Part shown: positions 26,467 to 34,721 of the stretch, piece by piece
Layout: every line of letters begins with the position of its first letter
Position numbering within the stretch: position 1 is the stretch's first letter
NCBI RefSeq assembly: GCF_009792795.1
Contig: NZ_VKHQ01000003.1
Span: 62,001 to 126,000 of the forward strand
Direction of reading: 5' to 3'
Origin: Cognatiluteimonas profundi
GTDB lineage: Bacteria; Pseudomonadota; Gammaproteobacteria; Xanthomonadales; Xanthomonadaceae
Length of the DNA: 64,000 nt
Notes under the pieces: model-generated
The model's database searches: none
What the model was told of the DNA's origin: nothing
Seen by the model: only the letters and a program-made list of their open reading frames with translations
Position numbers and translations under genes: made by a program

Positions 26467-26665
26467 GGCTATCCTCATGGGTCACGAGCAGGCCATTCCT
26501 GCCTTGTGGTGCACTACGCGGCCGGGCCACTTAACATCATCTGAGCGAGGCAGACCCATTCAGCCGGCAGTGGGCGAGGCCGCGACGAAGCCGCCGGATC
26601 CAGCCTGATGAGCGGGAAGTGCGTGTTGGCAGGCATTCATTGGCATAACCAAGAGAGAAACCCTG

Positions 26666-27172
26666 ATGATCTCGATGTATTCCGCGTCGGTACCGGTCTT
26701 CCTGCAGATGCTCGGCAGCCTGGACGCCCTGTTGGTCAAGGCGCAGTCGCATGCGCAGGAGAAGGGCATCGAGCCCGACGCCCTGCTGCAGGCGCGCCTG
26801 TCGCCGGACATGTTTCCGCTCGCGCGCCAGGTGCAGGTCGCCTGCGACTTCGCGCGTTCGGTGCCGGCGCGCCTGGTCGGCGTGGAGGTGCCGGCGTACG
26901 AGGACAACGAACAGACCTTCGTCCAGTTGCGTGCACGCATCGCCCGCACGCTGGCCTTCATCGAGGGCCTTGAGCCATCGCAGTTCATCGGCAGCGAAGA
27001 GCGCGAAATCGTGCTGCGCCCCGGCACGCCCAAGGCGAGGACGATTTCAGGCGAGGCCTACCTGCTCGCCTACGGCCTGCCGCAGTTCTTCTTCCACGTC
27101 ACCACGGCGTATGCGTTGCTGCGCCACAACGGCGTGCACATCGGCAAGAAGGATTACATGGGGATCTATTGA
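26666..27172 (+). CDS. DUF1993 family protein
   Basis: 168 residues with the DUF1993 pattern: MYSASVPVFLQMLGSLDALL, LSPDMFPLARQVQVACDFAR, SEEREIVL and the C-terminal LPQFFFHVTTAYALLRHNGVHIGKKDYMG. The family has a DinB-like four-helix fold; the His residues may bind metal. Function unknown. It lies 35 bp before the transporter gene on the same strand. Confidence 0.9.
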   Translation: MISMYSASVPVFLQMLGSLDALLVKAQSHAQEKGIEPDALLQARLSPDMFPLARQVQVACDFARSVPARLVGVEVPAYEDNEQTFVQLRARIARTLAFIEGLEPSQFIGSEEREIVLRPGTPKARTISGEAYLLAYGLPQFFFHVTTAYALLRHNGVHIGKKDYMGIY

Positions 27173-27207
27173 CCGGCACGCCGGCCCACCGTCATGAAGG
27201 GGAACGG

Positions 27208-28488
27208 ATGAGCAGCATCGCGATGGCGGGGACCAACGCCAATTCCACCAGCCGGGTGCTGTTCGCGAGCCTGGTGGGGACAACGATCGAGTTTTTCGAC
27301 TTCTACATCTATGCAACCGCCGCGGTGCTGGTGTTCCCGCGACTGTTCTTCCCCGGCAGCGATCCGACGCTGGGAATCCTGCAGTCGCTGGCAACCTTCG
27401 CGCTGGCGTTTTTCGCAAGGCCGGTCGGGTCGGCATTGTTCGGCCACTTCGGCGATCGCATCGGACGCAAGGCGACGCTCGTTGCCGCGCTGATGACGAT
27501 GGGCATCTCGACGGTCGCGATCGGCTTGTTGCCGACCTACGGCAGCATCGGTGTCGCGGCGCCGGTGTTGCTCGCCTTGTGCCGACTGGGGCAGGGCCTC
27601 GGCCTGGGCGGCGAGTGGGGCGGGGCTGTCCTGCTGGCGACCGAGCATGCTCCGCCGGGCAAGCGCGCATGGTTCGGCATGTTTCCGCAACTCGGCGCGC
27701 CGCTGGGATTCTTCCTGGCGACCGCGACCTTCCTACTCCTCACGGCGACGATCGATGACGCATCGTTCTTCGCATGGGGCTGGCGCCTGCCGTTCATCGG
27801 CAGCGCGGTGCTGGTCGCCACCGGTTTGTGGATCCGCCTGTCGATCAGTGAAACCCCGGCTTTCCGCGATGTACTGCTGAAGCAGCAGCGCGTGCGATTG
27901 CCGATGGGCGAAGTCATCGCGCGCCATCCACGCGCATTGCTGGCCGGCACCATCGCGTCGATCGCGACCTTCCTCGTGTTCTACCTGATGTCGGTGTTCG
28001 CGCTGAGCTGGGGAACCACGCACCTGGGTTATTCGCGCGAGCAGTTCCTGTGGCTGGAAATGGCCGCGGTGCTCTGCTTCGCGGCAACGATCCCGTTGTC
28101 GGCCCACATCGGTGGGCGCTTCGGCAGCCGCAACGCGATGGTGCTGGCGACGATCGCCATCATCGTGTTCGGCATCGCCTTCAAGAGCCTGTTCATCGGC
28201 GGAAGCCTTGTCGGCACGTTCGTGTTCCTCGCCGTGGGCATGTCGTTGACGGGCCTGACCTACGGCCCCATCGGCACGCTATTGGCGGGGATGTTTCCCA
28301 CCGCCGTGCGCTACACCGGTGCGTCGCTGTGCTTCAACCTGTCCGGCATCCTGGGCGCCTCGCTTGCGCCCTATGTCGCCACCTGGCTGGCCACCCGTTT
28401 CGGGCTGGAGTCCGTCGGCTATTACCTGTCGGCCGCCGGCGTGCTGACGCTGCTTGCCTTGCTGACGGTGCGTAGCGACCATGCCTGA
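27208..28488 (+). CDS. MFS transporter, metabolite:H+ symporter (MHS) type
   Basis: 426 residues with about 12 membrane segments. It starts at ATG 27208 after GAAGGGGAACGG. MHS marks are SLVGTTIEFFDFYIYATAA in segment 1, GHFGDRIGRKATL in the first loop and LGLGGEWGGAVLLATEHAP in segment 4. The family imports small organic acids (shikimate, alpha-ketoglutarate, proline/betaine) with protons; the substrate here cannot be named. Confidence 0.9.
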   Translation: MSSIAMAGTNANSTSRVLFASLVGTTIEFFDFYIYATAAVLVFPRLFFPGSDPTLGILQSLATFALAFFARPVGSALFGHFGDRIGRKATLVAALMTMGISTVAIGLLPTYGSIGVAAPVLLALCRLGQGLGLGGEWGGAVLLATEHAPPGKRAWFGMFPQLGAPLGFFLATATFLLLTATIDDASFFAWGWRLPFIGSAVLVATGLWIRLSISETPAFRDVLLKQQRVRLPMGEVIARHPRALLAGTIASIATFLVFYLMSVFALSWGTTHLGYSREQFLWLEMAAVLCFAATIPLSAHIGGRFGSRNAMVLATIAIIVFGIAFKSLFIGGSLVGTFVFLAVGMSLTGLTYGPIGTLLAGMFPTAVRYTGASLCFNLSGILGASLAPYVATWLATRFGLESVGYYLSAAGVLTLLALLTVRSDHA

Positions 28489-28524
28489 GGATCGGGCATC
28501 GGCAATACCAGGGAGAGTCGAGGC

Positions 28525-29352
28525 GTGACGAGCAACCGCAATCCGCAAGCCGAGCAGATGGGCGACGAATCGATGGTGCGCAACCTGTCGCACCAGGCCG
28601 AGGCGATCTGGCCGCAGGAAGAACGACTGTTCGATCGCTACGCATTGTCCGGGCCGCTGCACATCCTGGACCTGGGCTGCGGCACTGGCGAGATCACGCG
28701 CCGGCTGGCGCGCCGCTATCCGCAGGCGCAGGTCACCGGCGTCGACATCCTGGAGGGCAACCTCGCGCTGGCCGAGCGCGTCAGCGCCGACCTGGCCGAC
28801 CGGATCCATTACCAGCAGGGCGATGCCTTTGACCTGTCGTTCGACGCCGACACTTTCGACCTCGTCGTGTGTCGGCACATGTCGCAGGCGGTTCCTGATT
28901 TCCCGCAGGTGCTGGCGGAAATCACCCGCGTGCTGCGCCCGGGCGGCTGGCTGCACCTGCTGTCCGAGGACTACGGCATGCTGCATTTCCCGGCAACGGA
29001 ATCGTTCGATCCGGACGTGTTCTGGAACCGCAATGCCATCGCCTTCCTGGCGAGCATCGGCTGCGACGGGCGCGTCGGCAGGCATTCACCGACGCTGCTG
29101 CAGGCGGCCGGCTACGACGATGTCGCCATGGACTACGTGATCGTCGATACCCTGCGCGTGCCGCGCGACATCTTCGCCAACATCATCGCCGCCTGGCGCG
29201 ACGGTTACTCCGCGTCGCTGGCCAACGTCACCGGGCGCACGCCGCAGGCCGCCGCCGCCGACTTCGACCGCATGATGCAGGCCATCCGGACGTCCCCGCA
29301 GTACGCCGTCTGGCACGTTCCGGTGGTGTCCGGACGCAAGCCCGCGCACTGA
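28525..29352 (+). CDS. class I SAM-dependent methyltransferase
   Basis: 275 residues from GTG 28525 with GGGAGAG upstream. Motif I is ILDLGCGTGEITRRLA, with acidic motif II at VTGVDILEGN and a motif IV-like DTFDLVVCRHM. The layout matches UbiE/Methyltransf_11-25-type small-molecule methyltransferases. Acceptor unknown. The gene lies between an MHS transporter and AlkB with no obvious link. Confidence 0.88.
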   Translation: MTSNRNPQAEQMGDESMVRNLSHQAEAIWPQEERLFDRYALSGPLHILDLGCGTGEITRRLARRYPQAQVTGVDILEGNLALAERVSADLADRIHYQQGDAFDLSFDADTFDLVVCRHMSQAVPDFPQVLAEITRVLRPGGWLHLLSEDYGMLHFPATESFDPDVFWNRNAIAFLASIGCDGRVGRHSPTLLQAAGYDDVAMDYVIVDTLRVPRDIFANIIAAWRDGYSASLANVTGRTPQAAAADFDRMMQAIRTSPQYAVWHVPVVSGRKPAH

Positions 29353-29420
29353 TCGCGGCTGGCTGAAGGCGACGCTGGTTTTTCGCATCGCCTGCGACGC
29401 GCGCCGGCCACACTCGTCGC

Positions 29421-30029
29421 ATGTCGCAGGCTGGACTGTTCGCCGCCGAACCACGCGTGCTCGCCGAGGATGGCGAGGGCGGGATCCGCTATTGGCCGCG
29501 TTTCGTCGACCTGATGCTCGCCACGCGGTGGTTCGACAGCCTGCGCGCCGAAGTCGACTGGCACGGCGGCAGCCGGCCGATGTACGACCGCGTCGTCGAT
29601 ATCCCGCGGCTGACCGCAGGCTTTCCACTCGATGGCAGCAAGCCGCTGCCAATGGCACTGGATGACGCCGCACGCGCGGTGGGGGAGGGCCTCGGCGTGG
29701 CGTTCACCCATGTCGGCATGAACCACTATCGCGACGGGCGCGACAGCGTCGCCCCGCACAACGACAAGTTGGACAGCCTCGTGCCCGGTCATCCGATCGC
29801 CCTGCTGTCGTTGGGCGCGACCCGGCGCATGGACATCCGCGAAAAGCAGCCATCGGGAATGCCGCCACGGCGCCGCGGCTGGCGGCTGGAGCTGGACGCG
29901 GGAAGCCTGCTGGTGATGAGCCATGCCTCGCAGACGCGGTACGACCACGGCATCCCCAAGACGACGGCGGCGGTCGGCCCGCGCATCAGCCTGGCATTTC
30001 GCGTGAGGCCACAAGGCGGCCGTTGGTAA
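29421..30029 (+). CDS. alkB: AlkB-family 2-oxoglutarate/Fe(II) dioxygenase
   Basis: 202 residues, with the Fe(II) ligands His113 and Asp115 in APHNDKLD and His176 in RYDHGIPK, and the 2-oxoglutarate-binding Arg188 and Arg194 in PRISLAFR. YWPRFVD and MNHYRDGRDSV are family-typical. It repairs methylated bases such as 1-methyladenine or 3-methylcytosine by oxidative demethylation. It resembles the short AlkB/ALKBH2-3-like bacterial group. Confidence 0.9.
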   Translation: MSQAGLFAAEPRVLAEDGEGGIRYWPRFVDLMLATRWFDSLRAEVDWHGGSRPMYDRVVDIPRLTAGFPLDGSKPLPMALDDAARAVGEGLGVAFTHVGMNHYRDGRDSVAPHNDKLDSLVPGHPIALLSLGATRRMDIREKQPSGMPPRRRGWRLELDAGSLLVMSHASQTRYDHGIPKTTAAVGPRISLAFRVRPQGGRW

Positions 30030-30078
30030 CCAGGCATGCGGTTTGTCGCGGTCCCGTCGCCTCGGCTACGCTGCGCGG

Positions 30079-30870
30079 ATGATCGCCATCACCCGTGACG
30101 TCAGTCCAAGCCTGGCCCGCTGCGAATTGTCCTTCGTGCAGCGCAGCGCCATCGACATCGAGCGCGCCGTCGCGCAGCACACCCATTATTGCCGGACGTT
30201 GCGCATGCTCGGTTGCGACGTCATCGCGCTGCCTGCGCTGGAGGACATGCCCGATGCGGTGTTCGTCGAGGACGTCGCCGTGGTGCTGGACGAAGTCGCC
30301 GTCATGACCCATCCGGGCGCCGTATCGCGTCGCCAGGAAGGTGAATCGGTTGCCGCCGCGCTGCGGGCGTTCCGGACGTTCCGGACGGTCCGGACGATCG
30401 ACGGCGACGCCACCATCGATGGGGGCGACGTGCTGCGGGTCGATCGCACGCTGTTCGTGGGGCAGGGCGCGCGCACCAATGCCGCCGGCATCGCGCGCCT
30501 GCGGGAGATCGCGGAGCCGCTGGGTTATCGCGTCCAGGGCGTTCCGACGCACGGCTGCCTGCACCTGAAATCCGCGGCGACATTGGTCGCCGACGGCACG
30601 CTGCTGGTCCAGCCGGCGTGGGTCGACGTTGCCGTCTTCGGTGGGTTGCGACAGGTCATTGTCGATCCGGAAGAGGAGCACGCAGCGAATGCACTGCGAG
30701 TTGGCGCCGGCGTGGTGCATCCGGCGTGCTTTCCCCGCACGCGCCAGCGGCTGCAGGATGCCGGCATCGACGTGGTCGCGGTCGACCTGTCGGAGCTGCA
30801 GAAGGCCGAGGGCGCGACCACGTGCTGCAGCATCGTCTTCGCGCGCGACGCTTCGGGAAGCGTGCAGTGA
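30079..30870 (+). CDS. dimethylarginine dimethylaminohydrolase-like amidinotransferase-fold enzyme
   Basis: 263 residues from ATG 30079. Family marks are AVFVEDVAVVLDE, IDGGDVLRVDRTLFVG, a catalytic His in GCLHLKSAATLV and the catalytic Cys near the end in GATTCCSIVF. The family hydrolyses N-omega-methylarginines to citrulline and methylamine; some members act on arginine or related guanidines. A triple 9-bp repeat lies inside (see 30370-30396). The stop overlaps the GTG of the next small gene (GTGA), so the two are coupled. Confidence 0.87.
   Translation: MIAITRDVSPSLARCELSFVQRSAIDIERAVAQHTHYCRTLRMLGCDVIALPALEDMPDAVFVEDVAVVLDEVAVMTHPGAVSRRQEGESVAAALRAFRTFRTVRTIDGDATIDGGDVLRVDRTLFVGQGARTNAAGIARLREIAEPLGYRVQGVPTHGCLHLKSAATLVADGTLLVQPAWVDVAVFGGLRQVIVDPEEEHAANALRVGAGVVHPACFPRTRQRLQDAGIDVVAVDLSELQKAEGATTCCSIVFARDASGSVQ
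30370..30396 (+). repeat. three 9-bp in-frame repeats (FRT-FRT-VRT)
   Basis: TTCCGGACG, TTCCGGACG and GTCCGGACG in tandem encode Phe-Arg-Thr twice and Val-Arg-Thr. Copy changes keep the reading frame, so length variation would be silent for frame. Confidence 0.8.
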
Positions 30871-31019
30871 GCTGGCTCGGGATCGTCGTGGTCCTCGTCG
30901 CGCTGTACCTGGCGATCAAGGTCGCCGGCGCGGTGCTGAAACTGGTGATGTGGGCGCTTGTCCTGCTGGGACTGTACTGGTTCCTGGCGCCGTACATGGG
31001 CCTGCCGCCGCTGTTCTGA
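30867..31019 (+). CDS. small membrane protein, 50 residues
   Basis: It begins with a GTG overlapping the previous stop (GTGA). The 50 residues are mostly hydrophobic (WLGIVVVLVALYLAIKVAGA, LKLVMWALVLLGLYWFLAP), forming one or two membrane segments. Similar tiny proteins are common in Xanthomonadales. Translational coupling ties its production to the upstream hydrolase. Function unknown. Confidence 0.75.
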   Translation: MSWLGIVVVLVALYLAIKVAGAVLKLVMWALVLLGLYWFLAPYMGLPPLF

Positions 31020-31044
31020 ACGCCGTCGCGCCGTAAAATAGGGG

Positions 31045-31800
31045 ATGATCCTCAACATCGCCGCCTATCGTTTCGTCGCGATCGACGACCCGCACGCATT
31101 GGCCGAACGCGCGTGCGCGTGGGCGCTGGCCGACGACCTGCGCGGCACCGTGCTGCTCGCCGCCGAAGGCATCAACCTGTTCCTTGCAGGCAGCGAAGCC
31201 GGCGTCCAGCGTTTCCTCGGCGAGCTGTGCACCGACCCACGCATGGTCGGGCTGCCGGTGAAATACAGCTGGAGCCAGGCGCAGCCGTTCGCGCGACTGA
31301 AGGTCAAGGTCAAGCGCGAGATCATCGCCTTCCGTCGCGACGACGCATCGCCGCTGTCCGGTCGCGCACCCACGGTGGATGCGCCCACGCTTGCGCGCTG
31401 GATCGCCAGCGGCGTCGATGATTCCGGTCGCCGGCTGGTGCTGCTCGACACCCGCAACCGCGAGGAAGTCGCGTTCGGCACGTTCGCCGGTGCCGTCGCA
31501 TTGCCGATCGACAACTTCACCGACCTTCCGCATGCGATCGAGCCGCATCGCGCCGACTGGAAGGACGCCACCGTCGTCAGCTTCTGTACCGGCGGCATCC
31601 GTTGCGAGAAAGCCGCGCTGTGGATGCGCGGCACCGGCATGGACAATGTCGCGCAACTCGACGGCGGCATCCTGGGATATTTCGAGAATGCCGGCGGGGT
31701 CGGCTTTGAGGGCCGCTGCTTCGTATTCGATGCGCGCGTGGCGGTTGATCCGCAGCTCAAGCCGTTGGTGGATGGTCCGCAGCCGCAGCCCGCGACCTGA
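31045..31800 (+). CDS. trhO: tRNA uridine(34) hydroxylase-type rhodanese (TrhO-like)
   Basis: 251 residues: an N-terminal acylphosphatase-like part (LRGTVLLAAEGINLFLAGS, the family's signature) and a rhodanese domain with catalytic Cys181 in FCTGGIRCEKAA. The TrhO family hydroxylates U34 of certain tRNAs to 5-hydroxyuridine. It is 26 bp after the 50-residue gene. Its last 44 bases overlap the convergent flavoprotein gene. Confidence 0.9.
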   Translation: MILNIAAYRFVAIDDPHALAERACAWALADDLRGTVLLAAEGINLFLAGSEAGVQRFLGELCTDPRMVGLPVKYSWSQAQPFARLKVKVKREIIAFRRDDASPLSGRAPTVDAPTLARWIASGVDDSGRRLVLLDTRNREEVAFGTFAGAVALPIDNFTDLPHAIEPHRADWKDATVVSFCTGGIRCEKAALWMRGTGMDNVAQLDGGILGYFENAGGVGFEGRCFVFDARVAVDPQLKPLVDGPQPQPAT

Positions 31801-33040
31801 GCCAATCCACGGCGCCGCGCCCCGCGCGGCGTCCGCTGGCGAAGCACGCACTCAGCAGATAACCACCGGTCGGCGCTTCCCAGTCCAGCATTTCGCCCGC
31901 ACAGAACACGCCTTCGGGCAGCTGGCCGGAGGTCGGCTGCAGCATCAGTGCGGCGTCCATGGCTTCCAGGCGTACGCCGCCGGCGGTGCTGATCGCCTCG
32001 GCCAGCGGACGCGGGCGCTTGAGCGTCAGCGGCAGTCGCTTGATGGCATCGGCCAGTGCCGACATGTCCTCGCCGCAGGCCTTGCCAAGGACCTCGTACA
32101 ACAGTCCGGCCTTGACGCCCTCGATGCCCGCCTGCCGACGCAGGTGCTCGGACAACGACCGTCCAGCGCGCGGCTGCGCAAGGTCCGCCCGCAGGCGTTC
32201 CAGCGTGCGCCCCGGCGCGAGGTCCAGCTGCAGGGTCGCACTGCCCGACGTTGCGATCGTGTCGCGCAGCATCGCCGACAGCGCATACACCAGGCTGCCT
32301 TCCACTCCGGTGGCGGTGACCACGCATTCGCCCTGCAGGGCATGCTCGCCTTCGGCATCGGTCCAGTACGCGACGACCGGCTTGAGCGGAGCGCCGGCGT
32401 GGCGACCGGCGAAGTGCGCGCTCCATTCGATATCGAACCCGCAATTCGCCGGTTGCAGCTCGGCAACGTCGACGCCGCGCGCGCGCAGGATCGCTTCCCA
32501 CGCGCCGTCGGATCCCAGCTGCGGCCAGCTGCCGCCGCCCAGCGCGAGGATTACGGCATCGGCGGCGATGGCGAGGGCACCGTCGGGTGTGTCGAATCGC
32601 AAGAGCCCATCATCGTCCCAGCCGATCCAGCGGTGATGCACGTGGAACTGCACGCCGGATTCGCGCAAACGCCGGACCCATCCGCGCAGCAGTGGCGCCG
32701 CCTTGCGATCCAGCGGGAACACGCGGCCGGAACTCCCCACGTAGGTGTCGACGCCCAGTGCGCGCGCCCAATCGCGCAATGCCCGTGGATCGAACGCATC
32801 CAGCCATGCCGAAACCGCATCGCGACGCTTGCCATAGCGTGCGTCGAACGCGTCGCGCCCATCGGAGTGGGTGAGGTTGAGTCCGCCCTTGCCGGCGATC
32901 AGGAACTTGCGTCCGACCGAGCCCTTCGCCTCGAACACATCGACATGCGCACCGGCGGCGCGCGCGGTTTCCGCCGCCATCAGCCCAGCCGGACCGCCTC
33001 CGATGACGGCCACGCGTGACTGGCGCGGTTGCTCGGGCAT
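31757..33040 (-). CDS. TIGR03862-type NAD(P)/FAD-dependent oxidoreductase
   Basis: 427 residues from ATG 33040. FAD-binding starts at VAVIGGGPAGLMAAETARAAGA with GKGGLNLTHSD, the HI0933-like second signature. VILALGGGSWPQLGSDG and GGVRLEAMDAALM follow. This is the longer TIGR03862 branch of the HI0933/BaiN family; the substrate is unknown. A second, shorter HI0933-family member is at 36352-37530. Confidence 0.88.
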   Translation of the reverse strand: MPEQPRQSRVAVIGGGPAGLMAAETARAAGAHVDVFEAKGSVGRKFLIAGKGGLNLTHSDGRDAFDARYGKRRDAVSAWLDAFDPRALRDWARALGVDTYVGSSGRVFPLDRKAAPLLRGWVRRLRESGVQFHVHHRWIGWDDDGLLRFDTPDGALAIAADAVILALGGGSWPQLGSDGAWEAILRARGVDVAELQPANCGFDIEWSAHFAGRHAGAPLKPVVAYWTDAEGEHALQGECVVTATGVEGSLVYALSAMLRDTIATSGSATLQLDLAPGRTLERLRADLAQPRAGRSLSEHLRRQAGIEGVKAGLLYEVLGKACGEDMSALADAIKRLPLTLKRPRPLAEAISTAGGVRLEAMDAALMLQPTSGQLPEGVFCAGEMLDWEAPTGGYLLSACFASGRRAGRGAVDWLRSRAAAADHPPTA

Positions 33041-33107
33041 GACGGCAGGCTGCAGCGAGGGGTGCCCATCATAACGAGGCAACCGTTGCATGCCGCCCTG
33101 GTATCAC

Positions 33108-34721
33108 TCAGTGCGCCGCTGTGGCAGCTTTGGGTCGCTCGCGATCGGCGGTGGATGCGACCTTGGCCAGCAACTCCTGCAGGCCGTCGAGGTCCACCGG
33201 CTTGCTCAGGTGGTGGTCGAAACCCGCCGCCCACGATTTCTGGCGATCCTCGACCTGGCTCCAACCCGTGACCGCAACCAGCAGGACGTCGTCGTGGCCG
33301 TCGAGGCGGATCTGCCGGGCGACTTCGTAACCGTCCATGCCCGGCATGCCGATGTCCAGCAGGACGGCACTGGGCGCGTATGCGTCCATCAACGCGATCG
33401 CATCCTTGCCGCAGTAGCTGATGCGGTTGTCGATCCGCAGCATGTCCAGGACCATGCCCAGCGAGTTGGCGGCGTCCTGGTTGTCATCGACGATGAGGAT
33501 GCGCACGTTGGGGTCGGACCCTGTCGTGGTGCTGTCGCGGCGACGGGGTACGGCAGTGATCGCGTCGCCCTTGACCGCGAGCGGGAGTCGCACGACGAAC
33601 TCGGCGCCGCGACCGCGTCCGTTGCTGCTGGCATCCACGCGACCGCCGTGCATCTCCACCAGCGTGCGCACCAGCGTCAGCCCGATGCCAAGCCCGTCCT
33701 GCGCACGATGCTGTGAGCGGCGTTCCTGGGTGAACAATTCGAAGACGTGCGGCAGCATCGCCGGTTCGATGCCGATGCCGTCATCGACGACGCTGACCAC
33801 GGCATCATCCTGCTCGCGCACGGCCCTGAGGTGGATGTTGCCGCCCGGGTCGCCGTACTTCGCCGCGTTGTTGAGCAGGTTGCCGAACACCTGCGCGATC
33901 CGCACGGGGTCCGCATCGACGACAAGCTGGTCGTCGACATCCAGGGTGAGCGTATGCCTGCCGGCCTCGACCAGCGGTGCACTCGCGTCCACGGCGTTGC
34001 GGATCACCGCCGCCAACGGCGTGGGTGCGCGTCGCAGTTCGATGGTGCCGCGCGAGATCCGCGACATGTCCACCAGGTCGTCGACCAGTCGCACCATGTG
34101 GTTGACCTGCCGCTCCATCATCGCGCGGACATTCGCACGCGCCGCCGCATCCAGGTCCTGGTCCGCTCCCAGCAGGTGCAGGGCGTTGCGGATGGGCGCC
34201 AGCGGATTGCGCAGTTCATGCGCGAGCATCGCGAGGAATTCGTCCTTGCGCCGGGCGACCTCGGCCAATTCGGCGCGGGCGAGTTCCTGCTCGATCAACT
34301 GGTCGCGGATCTGGTACTGGCGCTGCCGCGCACGCAGGTTGGTGCGCACCGTGCTGATCAGGGTGGCAAGGCGCAGCGGACGCTCCAGCAGGGTGACGTT
34401 GCCGAGTTGTTCGAGCGCATCGCCGACGTCGGGCGAATCCGCTCCGCGCCGCGTCAGCACCATCACCGGCAGGTCCGACCACTGCGGCTGGTTGTCGACC
34501 AGGCGGGCGAGGGTCGCATGCGCGCCAGCCACCAGGGCTTCCTCGCAGACCAGGACCGCGCCCGCGCCCATCGCCAGGTCGTGGGCAAGCTGTTGGGCTC
34601 CCGCGCACGCCTCGGCGTCGATGCCGGCCTGGGCGAGGACGTCGCGCGTCATAGTGGCGTCGCGTCCGGTTGCCAACAGCATCAACAGGCGCTGGTCGGG
34701 ATCGCGCGGGCCCTGGCTCAT
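33108..34721 (-). CDS. hybrid histidine kinase paired with a KaiC-like protein
   Basis: 537 residues. An N-terminal receiver-like domain (about 10-125) appears to lack the phosphate-accepting Asp (CEEALVAGAHA at that position) and has degenerate loops. It is followed by HisKA with His168 in LAMLAHELRNPLAP, HATPase (NNAAKYGDPGG, DDGIGIEP, GLGIGLTLV) and a C-terminal receiver with Asp456 in LLDIGMPGMDG. It lacks membrane segments. Its ATG overlaps the TGA of the KaiC-like gene (ATGA), so the two are translated together; in such pairs the kinase probably reads or transmits the state of the KaiC-like ATPase. Confidence 0.9.
   Translation of the reverse strand: MSQGPRDPDQRLLMLLATGRDATMTRDVLAQAGIDAEACAGAQQLAHDLAMGAGAVLVCEEALVAGAHATLARLVDNQPQWSDLPVMVLTRRGADSPDVGDALEQLGNVTLLERPLRLATLISTVRTNLRARQRQYQIRDQLIEQELARAELAEVARRKDEFLAMLAHELRNPLAPIRNALHLLGADQDLDAAARANVRAMMERQVNHMVRLVDDLVDMSRISRGTIELRRAPTPLAAVIRNAVDASAPLVEAGRHTLTLDVDDQLVVDADPVRIAQVFGNLLNNAAKYGDPGGNIHLRAVREQDDAVVSVVDDGIGIEPAMLPHVFELFTQERRSQHRAQDGLGIGLTLVRTLVEMHGGRVDASSNGRGRGAEFVVRLPLAVKGDAITAVPRRRDSTTTGSDPNVRILIVDDNQDAANSLGMVLDMLRIDNRISYCGKDAIALMDAYAPSAVLLDIGMPGMDGYEVARQIRLDGHDDVLLVAVTGWSQVEDRQKSWAAGFDHHLSKPVDLDGLQELLAKVASTADRERPKAATAAH

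Noticed and set aside
25708-26544. 278-residue hydrophobic plus-strand frame with apparent membrane segments
   Set aside because: The Leu/Val/Ala-rich text is the antisense of Gln/Arg/Ala codons in the coiled-coil gene.
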